Below, one piece after another: positions 47,410 to 59,408 of a DNA stretch of 64,000 bases. The stretch lies in the NCBI RefSeq assembly GCF_000801105.2, contig NC_079518.1, positions 22,982,800 through 23,046,799 of the forward strand, read 5' to 3'. Numbering within the stretch: position 1 is the first letter of the stretch; each line of letters starts with the position of its first letter. A program made the translations under genes and the position numbers. Below the pieces are notes generated by a model. That model searched no databases, was not told the DNA's origin, and saw only the letters and a list, made by a program, of their open reading frames with translations. This DNA comes from Raphanus sativus (taxonomy: Eukaryota > Streptophyta > Magnoliopsida > Brassicales > Brassicaceae).

Positions 47410-47820
47410 ATTACCACCAGAAAGAAATGTTACTACAAGTTGGTCTTCATGATTGAAGAGAGAGCATCAGTGACAGGAGTATTTAAGTATGAAAATTGGG
47501 TTACTGGAAAGGTTTCAGTCAAAAAGAAGATATAGATTAAATGAGATATTCTCACTAATGGTTAGACATAATTAGCGGTAGGCTTAGATTTTGAACAACT
47601 TGATGTGAAGATTGTGTTTCTTCACGAAGAGATAAAAAAGAGATATACATATATAATTCAGCCGGATGGTATCCGAGTTTCCGAGATAGAAGACAATGTA
47701 TGCAAGCTCAAGAGTTGTTTTATGAATTTAAACAGTTCCCCAGATAGTGGTACAAGAAGTGAGCATGTTGACCTACATATGAAGTCTTTATGGTTGCTGT
47801 GTCTACATCGGTTATTGTGA
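47410..47820 (+). pseudogene. Ty1/copia reverse transcriptase fragment, unit H
   Basis: Same as G. The copia RT motif QLDVKIVFLHEEIKKR lies at about 47597-47645, followed by EDNVCKLKS. Confidence 0.78.
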
Positions 47821-48294
47821 TTTACAAACATTCTTGGGAAAATGATTAATGAGTAGTGATTAATTCTCTCTAAAATGTAATAATCATTTACGTTGATTAA
47901 TAAACCCGTAAACATGAATGAATCCAGATTCCAATAAACAAACCATATGTGCAACTGATTGCTTACATTTTGTTCTGGAAAGTTGTCTAAGTTCCTATAA
48001 CGTTTTAGAGACAAATAAAATTAAAAACCAGGATAACACCCGAGCCGAGATTAATCTATTACACCAATCAAGAAACCCAAAAAATTGACACAGATAGTTT
48101 TTTATAGATACGCACTTGTTGAGAGGATGAGAAACTATATAAAAGAGATAGGAAAGGCTTTGAATTTTTTTTTTTGTAAATGCGTCTACAAGAAAGACAC
48201 ATTTTAAGGTCGGAACTTGGAAATGTTGTTGTAACCAAAGATTTGTTATTTCAAAAGAATTTATTTATTCATTGATATACGACAATCGTATCCC

Positions 48295-48477
48295 TTAAAC
48301 TAATGTCTTTCCCACTTTCCAAATCGTAGTTATCCAGCTATGAAGAATTAGGATAAGAACCAAAATGAAAGTCATTGAAAACGTTACTCTTCCATAGCGT
48401 GATGATGTTACACTTTCAAAATATGATGAGCTTGCAATTAATTGTATACTTAAAATTAAAAAAGCAGAGATTTGCAT
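48295..48477 (-). CDS. Unidentified conserved 60-codon ORF, unit H
   Basis: Uninterrupted; differs from unit F by SSSYF for SSSYY and one Ala-to-Thr change (FSMTF). Function unknown. Confidence 0.3.
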   Translation of the reverse strand: MQISAFLILSIQLIASSSYFESVTSSRYGRVTFSMTFILVLILILHSWITTIWKVGKTLV

Positions 48478-49296
48478 TATATCATAGACATTAACATTAT
48501 AAGCGAGGTCCTTCGATAAGCATATACAACATGTACTATGCTAAGAAGCACTTGATTGAAACAAGCGAGAATCATTTGTAGTATTAATATTAAAAGGTTC
48601 GAAACTTCCAACCCATAATCATCGGTTAATACTTTCTAGTTATCTGCATCACAGGACAACCCATATATGTAGTTAAAATGGATTCACATCTGATGAACAA
48701 AGCTTGTATACGTACTTGCTAACTCTTTCGAACCATATCAATGCTTTTATTTCTCACCCGCTTGAGACTGTGTGCATGAGTTTCAACCAGTGAAGCCTCT
48801 CTACACAAGGCCACAAGCCAATGAAAGCAGAATATTTGTATGGTATGATCGACAAATTGATTTCTGGATAGAAAGTAGGCTATATATACAATTAAGAACT
48901 TAGTTGACAGGAACAAAGAAAAACAATATGTTTAGCAAAAAAAAAACAATATGTGCATATTCTACCACCATCCCACGTCTCAGCTTCTCTCACTTCAGCA
49001 TTGTGAACGAGTTTCAACCATTAATTGATGAAACACTATACAATAGCCAAAGAGAGAGACGCCGAGATATAGGATGTGGTAAGAGGATCTGTTGACAATC
49101 GAAGAATTATAGGCGTAGAGATTGAGTGACTAGAAAAAAATGAGCGACTATATATGGAGATAGAAGATGGCTTTAAGAAACAATTTTAACCCTATTTTTA
49201 GAAAATCACATTTTAGGGTTGAAAACATTGTAACCAAAGATTTTATTATCTTAATTAGAAGATATTCTCATCTTACTCAGTAGAATACAACAATCT

Positions 49297-50320
49297 TATC
49301 ACATTATAGGTTGAAACATTGTAACCAAAGATTTTCTTATCTTAATTAGAAGATATTATTCTGTCTCATCCCTTGAATTAATGTAAGTGCCACATCATCA
49401 ACTATATCTGAAAATATATGGTTTTATCACCTAAGTTACAAATAAATCAGTTTTTGTTTTCTTCGATAACTAATTGATTCAAACATATTTTCGGTTAACA
49501 TGTTTTGATATGGGTGTCTACTTTAAAATATACAAATAAATGTTACATTTCAAAGAAAATTAATGTAAATTTCTGCCATCTCAACTCATGAACTCAAAAA
49601 AACAAGATCCGATAAGAAACAAAAAAAAATTCATGATCGTACTTTAAGTTGTTATACAATCTACTAATTAAGGTGCCAAGGTAGCTTTCATATCGTTAAC
49701 GTTACCTTATCGTCTTCATAATATATTAATATGCAAAAATAATTTCTCTTGTACAGTGCTTATGAATTGCCAGAAGATCCGATCTACGTGCTTGAGAATA
49801 ACATCTCTATAGACCAGAATTACTACATGGAGAATCATATTAGCAAGGTGATCAGTTGGAAGTGGAGGATCTATCTATAAGTTAATTAAATTATCTACTT
49901 CTTCGAATGTGTGTGCCAGTCTTACAGAATGACAGAAAGGAACTGCTCTATGGAAGTCACATGTACGTGGTCAACATCAGCCACTACTCCTTCAAACAGC
50001 TAAGCTGTTGGTTGCAAAGGTTTGACAGGTGTTTTGCGCTTGCTTTCGTATGTATTTGTTCATACTCTTTTTCAAGAACATAGGATCTTGCAAGTTCTAC
50101 TGGACTTTATCGAGATGTGTTTGTCTTTTCACCAGTAATTGATTCTGATCCAAATTTTTTTTTTGTGAAATTTATTATTGGTCTTGGCAATCGAGATTGT
50201 CAAATATTTTATCGGAGAATGAAAGCACATAAGTACATGGCCTCAGCAGTGTGACAAAAAGGACATGGCCACAGCCAAGCAATAACTCGACTTTGAAGCT
50301 TCTAAGTTGTTTTGTTGTTT
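49297..50320. repeat. POLD1/copia tandem unit I (terminal, truncated and diverged)
   Basis: The last unit of the main array. Contains only the POLD1 module; homology ends soon after the stop region near 50330. More diverged than E to H, as expected for an array edge that escapes homogenisation. Confidence 0.85.
49600..50305 (+). pseudogene. POLD1-like C-terminal fragment, copy I
   Basis: Exon b (from about 49757) reads YELPEDPIYVLENNISID, DQNYYMENHISK, with Leu and Gln closer to what POLD1 carries elsewhere. Exon c is shortened. GREVELYCKNVPQ and the VSDLEELFGRL exon are deleted (join near 50106-50112). The FYRRMKAHK exon remains (about 50200-50232), with a damaged end. Confidence 0.8.
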
Positions 50321-51195
50321 CGATTACTGGTTTCTTTTGCTATTGAAGTTTCAGTTAAAATTGAACGTTAGGTCGGGTTTGCGATATATGTAGTAACTGT
50401 ATTAAGCACCATCAGCCGGTTACAATTTCATAAAATATACATCGGCCATATACAATATTGGTTGAAAACTCCCAAAATTTAAAATGTTAATATAATTTAG
50501 GAAAATTGATTGCTATCTAAGTAAATTATTGACTATTAACTCGTGTTTTATTAAAATTCTTGATAAATTATCTATAATTCTTAAAACCTCTGGAGCTGCT
50601 CTATAAAAACTTGTGTTCCTATTAGCAAAATACATATTGGTAATTGAATAAAGCTTGTCTACGTACGTACAATTGCTACTTTTTTGGAGTAAATAATAAA
50701 GGGATCCACTAGGGAATATCAAACAAGAAGGGAATGTGCAGATTCGACCCATATCATTGCAGATTACGAACTTAGTCGAGAGAACGAACAAAAACAATAC
50801 ATGCATATTCTACCACCATCCCACGTCTATCTTTTGCTAGCTTCAGATTGGACACAAGTTTCAACCATTAATTGATGAAACACTACACAATATCTGAAGC
50901 GAGAGAAAGAAAGATATGGCATGTGGTAAGATGATCTGTCTCACGAGAGACAATTGAAGTATTCTAGTTAGGGGTAGATAGATTGAGAGACTAAAGAAAA
51001 TTGAGCGACTATATAAAGAGATAGAAGAATGCTTTGTAATATATATTTTTGAACTCTACTTTGTATGATTTGAAAACAGGTAATTAAGTTTAGGATAAAA
51101 GTACAAAGACATTTCTTTAGCTTTTTCCTTTCAATATAAATAGAAAATGATTGTACAATATGTTCATCAATCAAATTACGAACTCGATAAAGAAT
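50321..51195. other. Boundary between POLD1/copia array and ECA1-like cluster
   Basis: 50340-50640 shows nothing recognised. 50640-51010 is a diverged relative of the unit end (compare 15090-15370 and 28050-28520), sharing CAGATTCGACCCATATCA and ACCATTAATTGATGAAACAC. No gene is supported; the 97-codon minus frame at 50513-50806 crosses repeat sequence. Confidence 0.6.
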
Positions 51196-51238
51196 CATAT
51201 ATTTGAAGAAATATTTCTTCTTTTTCCCTTATCTCATA

Positions 51239-51601
51239 ATGTCTATTAAAATGTCTGGTTCCTAATGGTAGTTGTGTGTGTTGTAGTCTCTGCCAATGCT
51301 CAACTACCTCCAGTTTCCCATCCTATTTCCTTTTCCACTTCCATTCCAACCAAGTCCCGGTATTCCAGGATTACCTGATGTAGCAAAATGTTGGTCTTCA
51401 GTGACGAATGTTACAGGATGCATTATAGAGATTTATACATCCTTAGTCACAGGAAAATTCGAACATATAGGCCCCGCTTGTTGCAAAGCATTCTTGGAAG
51501 CCGAAGCCAATTGCTTGCCGAAAGTTCCAATATATTCACTTTTTCCTCTCAAAGAACAATGTTCAAGAGTTGGTAGCGCAGCTCCTCCTACAACAAAATA
51601 G
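51239..51601 (+). pseudogene. ECA1/prolamin-like gene copy 1, frameshifted signal peptide
   Basis: ATG at 51239 corresponds to the start of the intact copy at 54573. A one-base deletion in ATTAAAATGTCTGG shifts the signal-peptide frame, and a one-base insertion (CTACCTCCAG) at about 51305 shifts it back, with a stop between. The mature region (51296-51601) is fully open and keeps all six cysteines (CWSS, GC, CCKAF, NCLP, EQCS). Members of this family (PF05617 type) are small secreted proteins of the egg cell, embryo sac or pollen. Without the signal peptide it is unlikely to be secreted unless another start is used. Nonsynonymous differences from copy 3 (VTNVTGC, FEHIG) are few. Confidence 0.8.
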
Positions 51602-52912
51602 ATTTTACATTAATATAAGTAATAGCTACGTCATTTTTATTTCACAACTTATTTTCATATTATAGCTAAATTCTATGGTCTTACACTCCAAACATATGAT
51701 TCTATAAAAAGCATTTTAGAAGTAATAAGTTTAGTTTCCTTTTAAATTAACCATGTGGTTCATGCCTCTGATAATTAAAAAATAATCCTAATTACATAAC
51801 ATACTTAAATTAAACTACAAAATAAAACAATACTATTTAATATATGGGAAAGTACATGGGTTGCATCTAAAAACTAAATATAAATAACAACAAAGGGGAG
51901 GATCATTTTCATATTCAGGTCTAATTTTACAACAATTTGAGGGAAATCAATTCATCATTTTCCCTAAAGATAAATAATATTCTTTATTTTGTCTTTTTTT
52001 TTCATAAACATATATAATTTTTTTGTTTTCAAGGTAACCTTATTACTTATGTACCCATTTAACTCATATTAATTAACATAACTACTATATATATATATTT
52101 CTTTCCTTTTGTATACTATAAAATATGTGAGAATTCTAAAACCACAATCTTTGTGAAAAGAGTGAAACTTATCCACTATAAAGTTTCACTTGTGAACACT
52201 CAAGACTTGTCTTGGAACATGTGTATCTCTATGTTGGCATGTGCATTTACTATCTAAATCAGAGGAAGCATATAGTTATATAGAAAAATATTTCATTTTG
52301 CTATATGTGTTTTAATAACTAAATTGTTTCTAAATAATATTTTTTTCCTTTTAAAGAATTCACCACCTAAAGGAGCAATGTAGTTAGCCTGTTTAAATTG
52401 TTATTTTTACATAATTATACTCAAAACCATATTATTAAATGTTGCATTATCTCTCTCCTCAAAAATTAATTTATATTGATAATTGAAAAATAGTTTAGAA
52501 TTTAAGCATATAGAAAGCCAAAATACGAACAAGACTCTAGAAATTGGTAGATTACCCCTGGCTTCAAGAGAGAGCGAGAAAGGTAGCTATTTGGCTTAGA
52601 CCGGAGATGATTTGAAACAATAGTATTGAGGCAAAACAAAACTGTATACTTTAGACTAATCTGATCAGTTTTTTTCATGACTTAAGAGTCCACCAGTTAT
52701 ATTTAATAATGTTAGTCTCATCGGTTTCTGCTTTGTATTATTTGAAAACAGGTAATTAAGTTTCACATAAAAGTACAAAGACATTTCTATAGCTTCTTTC
52801 CTTTCAATATAAATAGACAAAGGATTGTACAATATGTTCATCAATCAAAATACAAACTCGATAAAGATTAATATATTTGAAGAAATCTTTCTTCTTTTTC
52901 CCTTATCTCATA
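51602..52912. repeat. ECA1-like tandem repeat spacer 1
   Basis: The non-coding part of a tandem repeat of about 1.66 kb (start-to-start 51239, 52913, 54573). Conserved words include AAATAACAACAAAGGGGAGG, TCAAGACTTGTCTTGGAACA and TTCACCACCTAAAGGAGC. It includes the promoter of copy 2. No further gene. Confidence 0.85.
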
Positions 52913-53274
52913 ATGTCTGTTAAACATGTCTGTTTCCTAATGGTGGTTGTGGGTTTTGTAGTCTCTGCCAATGCTTAACTACCCCTGTTTCCCATCCCAT
53001 TTCCTTTCCACTCCTATTCCAACCAATTCCCGGTAATCCAGGATTACCTGATGTAGCAAAATGTTAGTCTTCAGTGATGAATGTTCCATGATGCATTATA
53101 GAGATTTATACATCCTTACTCACAGGAAAATTAGGACATGTAGGCCCCGCTTGTTGCAAAGCATTCTTGGAAGCCGAAGCCAATTGCTTGCCGAGATTTC
53201 CACTCTAGCCACTTTCTCCTCTCAAAGAACAATGTTCAAGAGTTGGTAGCGCAGCTCCTCCTACCACAAAATAG
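52913..53274 (+). pseudogene. ECA1/prolamin-like gene copy 2, broken
   Basis: ATG at 52913 opens a signal peptide ending in SANA, but the next codon is TAA (CAA in the intact copy). Further faults: a one-base loss in the Pro-rich segment, TGG-to-TAG after the first Cys (AAATGTTAG), and a damaged CTCTAGCCAC segment. Remnants of CCKAF and EQCS codons are still visible. Non-functional. Confidence 0.88.
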
Positions 53275-54467
53275 ATTTTACATTAATAGAAGTAATAGCT
53301 ATGTCGTTTTTATTTCACAACTTATTTTCTTATTTTAGCTAAATTCTACAGGGTAACACTCCAAACATATGGTTCTATAAAAAGCACTTTAGATGTAATA
53401 AATTTCCCGAATTTCCTTTTAAATTAACCATGTGGTTCATGCCTCTGAAAATTCAAAACTAATCTTAGTTACAAAACATACTTAAATTAAACTACAAAAT
53501 AAAACAATAGTATTTAATATATGGGAAAATACATGGGTTCCATCTACTTTTACAACCATTTGAGGGAAATCAATTCATCATTTTCCTTAAAGCTAAAAAT
53601 ATTCCTTTATTTTGTCTTTTTTTGTTTCATAATTTTTTTTTGTTTTCAAGGTATCCTTATTACTCATGTACCCATTTAACTCATATAACTTAAAATAAAT
53701 TCTATATATATTAGTTTCCCTTTGTATACTATATATCAAAACATGATTGTTTTTGTGTTGTAATTTGAGTATAAAATAGGTGAGAATTCCAAAACCACAA
53801 TCTTTGTGAAACATAGTGAAACTTATCCACTACAAGGTTTCACTTGTAAACACTCAAGACTTGTCTTGGAACATGTGTATCTCTATGTTGGCATGTGCAT
53901 TTACTATCTAAATCAGAGGAAGCATATAGTTATATAGAAAAATATTTCATTTTGCTATATGTGTTTTAATAACTAAATTGTTTCTAAATAATGTTTTTTT
54001 CCTTTTAAAGAATTCACCACCTAGAGGAGCCAATGTAGTTAGCCTGTTTAAATGGTTATTTTCTTCAAAATTATACTCATAAACATATTATTAAATGTTG
54101 TATTATCATGTTCTCTCTCCTCAAAAATTAATTTATTTTGATAATTGAAAAATAGTGTAGAGTTTAAGCATATAGAGAGCCAAAATACAATCAAGACTCT
54201 AGAAATTGGTAGATTACCCCTGGCTTCAAGAGAGAGCGAGAAAGGTAGCTATTTGGCATAGATAGGAGATGATTTGAAACAATAGTATTGAGGCAAAACA
54301 AAAAGGTATACTTTAGACTAATCTGATCAGTTTTTTCATGACTTAGAGTCCACCAGTTATATTTAATAATGTTAGTCTCATCGGTTTCTGCTTTGTATTT
54401 TTTGAAAACAGGTAATTAAGTTTCACATAAAAGTACAAAGACATTTCTGTAGCTTCTTTCCTTTCAA
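53275..54467. repeat. ECA1-like tandem repeat spacer 2
   Basis: Second copy of the spacer, shorter in places (52 bp around AAATAACAACAAAGG missing near 53545). Carries the promoter region of the intact copy. No other gene. Confidence 0.85.
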
Positions 54468-54475
54468 TATAAATA
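54468..54475 (+). promoter_or_regulatory. TATA box of the intact ECA1-like gene
   Basis: TATAAATA about 100 bp upstream of the ATG, conserved at the same place in the other copies (near 51135, 52810 and 60819). CTTTCCTTTCAATATAAATA is a shared promoter stretch. Confidence 0.6.
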
Positions 54476-54572
54476 TACAAAGGATTATACAATATGTTCA
54501 TCAATCAAAATACAAACTCGATAAAGAGTCATATATTTGAAGAAATATTTCTTCTTTTTCCCTTATCTCATA

Positions 54573-54935
54573 ATGTCTATTAAACATGTCTGGTACCTAA
54601 TGGTGGTTGTGGGTTTAGTAGTCTCTGCCAATGCTCAACTACCCCAGTTTCCCATCCCATTTCCTTTTCCACTCCCATTCCAACCAAGTCCGGGTATTCC
54701 AGGATTACCTGATGTAGCAAAATGTTGGTCTTCACTGATGAATGTTCCAGGATGCATTATAGAGATTTATACATCCTTACTCACAGGAAAATTCGGACAT
54801 ATAGGCCCCGCTTGTTGCAAAGCATTCTTGGAAGCCGAAGCCAATTGCTTGCCGAAATTTCCAATCTATCCACTTTTTCCTCTCAAAGAACAATGTTCAA
54901 GAGTTGGTAGCGCAGCTCCTCCTGCCACAACATAA
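54573..54935 (+). CDS. ECA1 gametogenesis-related / prolamin-like secreted protein, intact copy
   Basis: 120 codons, single exon. Residues 1-21 are a signal peptide (Lys at 4, hydrophobic core VVVGLVV, cleavage after SANA). Residues 22-46 are a Pro/Phe-rich spacer (PIPFPFPLPF). The domain has six Cys at 51, 61, 81, 82, 92 and 108 (C-x9-C-x19-CC-x9-C-x15-C), matching the plant ECA1/prolamin-like family (Pfam PF05617 type). That family includes EC1 egg-cell-secreted proteins needed for gamete activation, and pollen or ovule relatives. Start chosen at the ATG; the frame runs 12 codons further upstream but from TTG. The only undamaged member of four tandem copies here. Its promoter has a TATA box at 54468. 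Expression in the embryo sac or pollen is inferred from the family only. Confidence 0.88.
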   Translation: MSIKHVWYLMVVVGLVVSANAQLPQFPIPFPFPLPFQPSPGIPGLPDVAKCWSSLMNVPGCIIEIYTSLLTGKFGHIGPACCKAFLEAEANCLPKFPIYPLFPLKEQCSRVGSAAPPATT

Positions 54936-55460
54936 GATTTTAAATTAATAGAAGTAATAGCTATATCGTTTTTATTTCACAACTTATTTTCATTTTTGGC
55001 TAAATTCTACGGTGTAACACTCCAAACATATGATTCCATAAAAAGCATTTTAGAAGTAATAAATTTCCCGAATTTCCTTTTAAATTAACCATGTGGTTCA
55101 TGCCTCTGAAAATTCAAAACTTATCTTAATTACAAAACATAACTAAAAAATAAAACAATACTATTCAATATATGGGAAAGTAAATGGGTTGCATCTAAAA
55201 AGTAAATATAAATAACAACAAAGGGGAGGATCGTTTTCATATTCAGGTCTAATTCTACAACAATTTGAGGGAAATCAATTCATCATTTTCCCTAAAGCTA
55301 AATAATATTCCTTAATTTTTTTTTTCGTTTCTTAAATTTTTTTGTTTTTGTTTTCAAGGTAACCTTATTACTTATGTACCCATTTAACTCATATTAATTA
55401 AAATTATATATATATATATATACCCATTTACTTATATACCCATTTAACTCATATTAATTA

Positions 55461-55508
<48 letters not shown>

Positions 55509-55520
55509 CTTTCCCATTTT
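54936..55520. repeat. ECA1-like spacer 3, left part, with TA microsatellites
   Basis: Normal spacer to about 55465, then (TA)n to 55505 and a junction into array sequence (TTTTTTCGACTACATTTTCA). The stretch from about 55205 onwards is present again after the array segment at 59877. Confidence 0.8.
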
Positions 55521-56214
55521 TTCGACTACATTTTCACATTTTTTCGTTGAACCATAAGAAGGTGATTACTAATTTACAAAATTATGCGTAGCCAACTTTT
55601 ACAAATACTTTACCTTAAAAAAACTATGAATAACTTCTTTATAATCTTCGAATCACAATTATTTTATTTTTCTTCTACATGTGTGATCATTTTTATTAAT
55701 AATTTAACAAGTGTATAACCCACAAAGTTCCTAAGCAGATGATTGGTATGTTTTAGGTTTTATGTATATTTGAATAGTGATTCATTCTGCAGATGCAGTA
55801 ATTTACCCACATGTATTGTTAAACAGATTGCCCATGCACTTGCACTAACATGCATGCATATGCACCTCATTTAAACATGACGTGATATATTGCTTGTTTT
55901 GTGATATATCACATTTGAGGATCCAAAACACTGTAAGTTGTAACTAAAGATTTTTTTTATCTCAGTTAGAAAATATTTTCCTCTTACTCATTAGAATACT
56001 ATAATATTATCACATTCTAGGGTTGAAACATTGTAACAAAAAATTATTCTTAACTAAAAGACATTTTTCTTTCAGTTTAAAAGAACTAGATCTTATTTAT
56101 AATAACAAAAAAAAAAAATCTACAGTCCTGAGTCTCAAAAATGGCATGTTGTAATGGGAGACGAATAGATCGTGTCTCATGAAAAAAAATAATACTTAAC
56201 ACAAAACATCATAT

Positions 56215-56630
56215 TACCACCAGAAAGAAATGTTACTAAAAGTTCGTCTTCATGATTGAAGAGAGAACATCAGTGACAGGAGTATTTAAGTATAAAAATT
56301 GGATTACTGCAAAGGTTTCAGTCAAAAAGAAGATATAGATTAAATAATATATTCTCACTAATGGTTAGACATAATTAGCGGTAGGCTTAGAGTTTGAACA
56401 ACTTGATGTGAAGATTGTGTTTCATCACGAACAGATAAAAAAGAGATATACATATATAATTTAGCAGGATGGTATCCGAGTTTCCGAGAAAGAAGACAAT
56501 GTATGCAAGCTCAAGAGTCGTTTTATGAATTTAAACAGTTCCCCAGATAGTGGTACAAGAACTGAGCATGTTGAGCTACATATGAAGTCTTTATGGTTGC
56601 TGTGTCTACATCGGTTATTGTGATTTACAA
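56215..56630 (+). pseudogene. Ty1/copia reverse transcriptase fragment, unit J
   Basis: Frameshifted QLDVKIVFHHEQIKKR (56400 region), with His for Leu and Gln for Glu changes, then a stop from TTTAGCAGG (as in unit B), and EDNVCKLK in the next segment. Confidence 0.75.
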
Positions 56631-57094
56631 ACATTCTTGGGAAAATGATTAATGAGTAGTGATTAATTCTCTCTAAAATGTAATAATCATTTACGTTGAT
56701 CAATAAACCCGTAAACATGAATGAATCCAGATTCCAATAAACAAACCATATGTGCAACTGATTGCTTACATTTTGTTCTGGAAAGTTGTCTAAGATCCTA
56801 TAACGTTTTAGAGACAAATAAAATTAAAAACCAGGATAACACCCGAGCCGAGATTAATCTATTACACCAATCAAGAAACCCAAAAAATTGACACAGATAA
56901 TTTTTTATAGATACGCACTTGTTGAGAGTATGAGAAACTATAAAAAAGAGATAGGAAAGGCTTTGATTTTTTTTTGTAAATGCACCTACAAGAAAGACAC
57001 ATTTTAAGGTCGGAACTTGGAAATGTTATTGTAACCAAAGATTTGTTATTTCAAAAGAATTTATTTATTCATTGATATACAACAATCGTATCCC

Positions 57095-57277
57095 TTAAAC
57101 TAATGTCTTTCCCACTTTCAAAATCGTAGTTATCCAGCTATGAAGAATTAGGATAAGAACCAAAATGAAAGCCATTGAAAACGTTACTCTTCCATAGCGT
57201 GATGATGTTACACTTTCATAATATGATGAGCTTGCAATTAATTGTATACTTAAAATTAAAAAAGCAGAAATTTGCAT
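57095..57277 (-). CDS. Unidentified conserved 60-codon ORF, unit J
   Basis: Uninterrupted; ITTILKV in place of ITTIWKV. Same two hydrophobic segments as the other copies. Function unknown. Confidence 0.3.
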   Translation of the reverse strand: MQISAFLILSIQLIASSSYYESVTSSRYGRVTFSMAFILVLILILHSWITTILKVGKTLV

Positions 57278-58399
57278 TATATCATATACATTAACATTAT
57301 AAGCGAGGTCCTTTGATAAGCATATACAACAAGTACTATGCTAAGAAGCACTTGACTGAAACAAGCGAGAATCATTTGTAGTATTAAGATTAAAAGGTTC
57401 GAAACTTCCAACCCATAATCACCGGTTAATACTTTCTAGTTATCTGCATCACAGGACAACCTATATATGTAGTTAAAATGGATTCACATCTGATGAACAA
57501 AGCTTGTATACGTACTTGCTAACTCTTTCGAACCATATCAATGCTTTTATTTCTCACCCGCTTGAGACTGTGTGCATGAGTTTCAACCAGTGAAGCCTCT
57601 CTACACAAGGGCCACAAGCCAATGAAAGCAGAATATTTGTATGATATGATCGACAAATTGATTTCTGGATAGCAAGTAGGCTATATATACAATTAAGAAC
57701 TTAGTTGACAGGAACAAAGAAAAACAATATGCTTAGCAAAAAAAAACAATATGTGCATATTTTACCACCATCCCACGTCTCAGCTTCTCTCACTTCAGCA
57801 TTGTGAACGAGTTTCAACCATTAATTGATGAAACACTATAAAATAGCCAAAGAGAGAGACGCTGAGATATAGGATGTGGTAAGAGGATCTGTTGACAATC
57901 GAAGAATTATAGGCGTAGAGATTGAAAGACTAGAAAAAAATGAGCGACTATATAAAGAGATAGAAGATGGCTTTAAAAACAAGATTTTAAAACAATTTTT
58001 AGAAAATCACATTTTAGGGTTGAAAACATTGTAACCAAATATTATATTATCTTAATTAGAAGATATTCTCATCTTATTCAGTAGAATACAACAATCTTAT
58101 CACATTATAGGTTGAAACATTGTAACCAAAGATTTTCTTATCTTAATTAGAAGATATTCTCCTGTCTCATTCCTTGAATTAATGTAAGTGCCACATCATC
58201 AACTATATCTGAAAATATATGGTTTTATCACCTAAGTTACTAATAAATTAGTTTTTGTTTTCTTCGATAACTAATTGATTCAAACATATTTTTCGTGCAA
58301 CAAGTTTTGATATGGGTGTCTACTTTAAAATACACAACTAATTGTCAAATTTCAAAGAAAATTAATGTAAATTTCTGCCATCTCAACTCATGAACTCAA

Positions 58400-59408
58400 A
58401 AAAATAAGATCCGATAAGAAACAAAAAAAAGATTCATGATCGTACTTTAAGTTGTTATACAATCTACTAATTAAGGTGCCAAGGTAGCTTTCATATCATT
58501 AACATTACCTTATCTTCTTCATAATATATTAATATGGAAAATCATTTCTCTTGTACAGTGCTTATGAATTTCCAGAAGATCCGATCTACATGCTTGAGAA
58601 TAACATCTCTATAGACCATAATTACTACATGGAGAATCATATTAGCAAGGTGATCAATTGAAAGTGGAGGATCTATCAATAAGTTAATTAAATTATCTAC
58701 TTCTTCGAATGCGTGAGCCAGTCTTAAAGAATGACAGAAAGGAATTGCTAAATGGAAGTCACATGCTGACATGCACGAGGTCAATATCAGTCACTACTCC
58801 TTCAAACAGCTAAGATGTGTTGGCTGCAAAGGTTTGATCAGGTATTTTGCGCTTAGTTTCCTATGTACTTGTTCGTGCTCTTTTTTCAAGAACATAGGAT
58901 CTTGCAATTTCTACTGGACCTCTTTTTTCTACTTCACTTTATGTTTTCAAAGTTTCATATTGTTTGATTCATTTGTTCCTATAATTTAAGCTTATCTGAT
59001 TCAACATGTGGGTGTTTTCAACTCCAACCAGCAATGGAAGAGAAGTCGAGTTATACTGCAAAAACATGCCTCAGGGTAAGCTACCATTTTCTATAGACTT
59101 TTTTTATATCCCTCGTCACTATTTCTGAAAAAAGAAAATTTGTGTAAAATTTTGTGTCAGACCTAGAAGATCTCTTTGGGAGGCTGTAGACCCATGCAAA
59201 GGCTCTCTTCATCAAGATGTGTTTGTCTTTTCACCAATAATTGATTCTGATCCAACTTCATTTTTTTCCGATTTATTATTGGTCTTAACAGCCAAGATTG
59301 TCAAATATTTTATCGGAGAATGAAAGCACATAAGGACATGGCCTCAGCACTGTTGAAAAAAAGGACATGGCCACAGCCAAGCAATAACTCGACCTTTGGA
59401 GCTTCTAA
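58400..59408 (+). pseudogene. POLD1-like C-terminal fragment, copy J
   Basis: YEFPEDPIYMLENNISID, HNYYMENHISK (from about 58562), LLRMREPVLKN, CVGCKG, GREVELYCKNMPQ with GT donor, DLEDLFGRL-TAG. Then a 10-bp loss (ACCCATGCAAAGG) removes the CQE segment. QDCQIFYRRMKAHKDMA, LDLWSF and TAA at 59406-59408 follow. Carries the shared Trp-to-stop change. Confidence 0.88.

Larger units (their letters stand above)
45401..49296. repeat. POLD1/copia tandem unit H (3896 bp)
   Basis: Complete unit, extremely similar to F and G. Shares KYENW in the copia frame with G, and CTCCGAGATATAGG versus CGCCGAGATATAGG differences mark mosaic relationships among F, G and H. Confidence 0.93.

Noticed and set aside
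38633..50320. Regular spacing as a CRISPR-like or rDNA-like array
   Set aside because: The period is 3.9 kb, the units are eukaryotic gene and retroelement fragments with introns, and no rRNA sequence is recognisable.
50513..50806. 97-codon minus-strand ORF starting near 50806
   Set aside because: It crosses diverged unit-end repeat sequence; no similarity to any family was recognised.
54537..54572. Twelve-codon N-terminal extension of the intact ECA1-like protein
   Set aside because: The extension starts at TTG and would bury the signal peptide. The ATG at 54573 gives a normal signal peptide and is conserved in the other copies.
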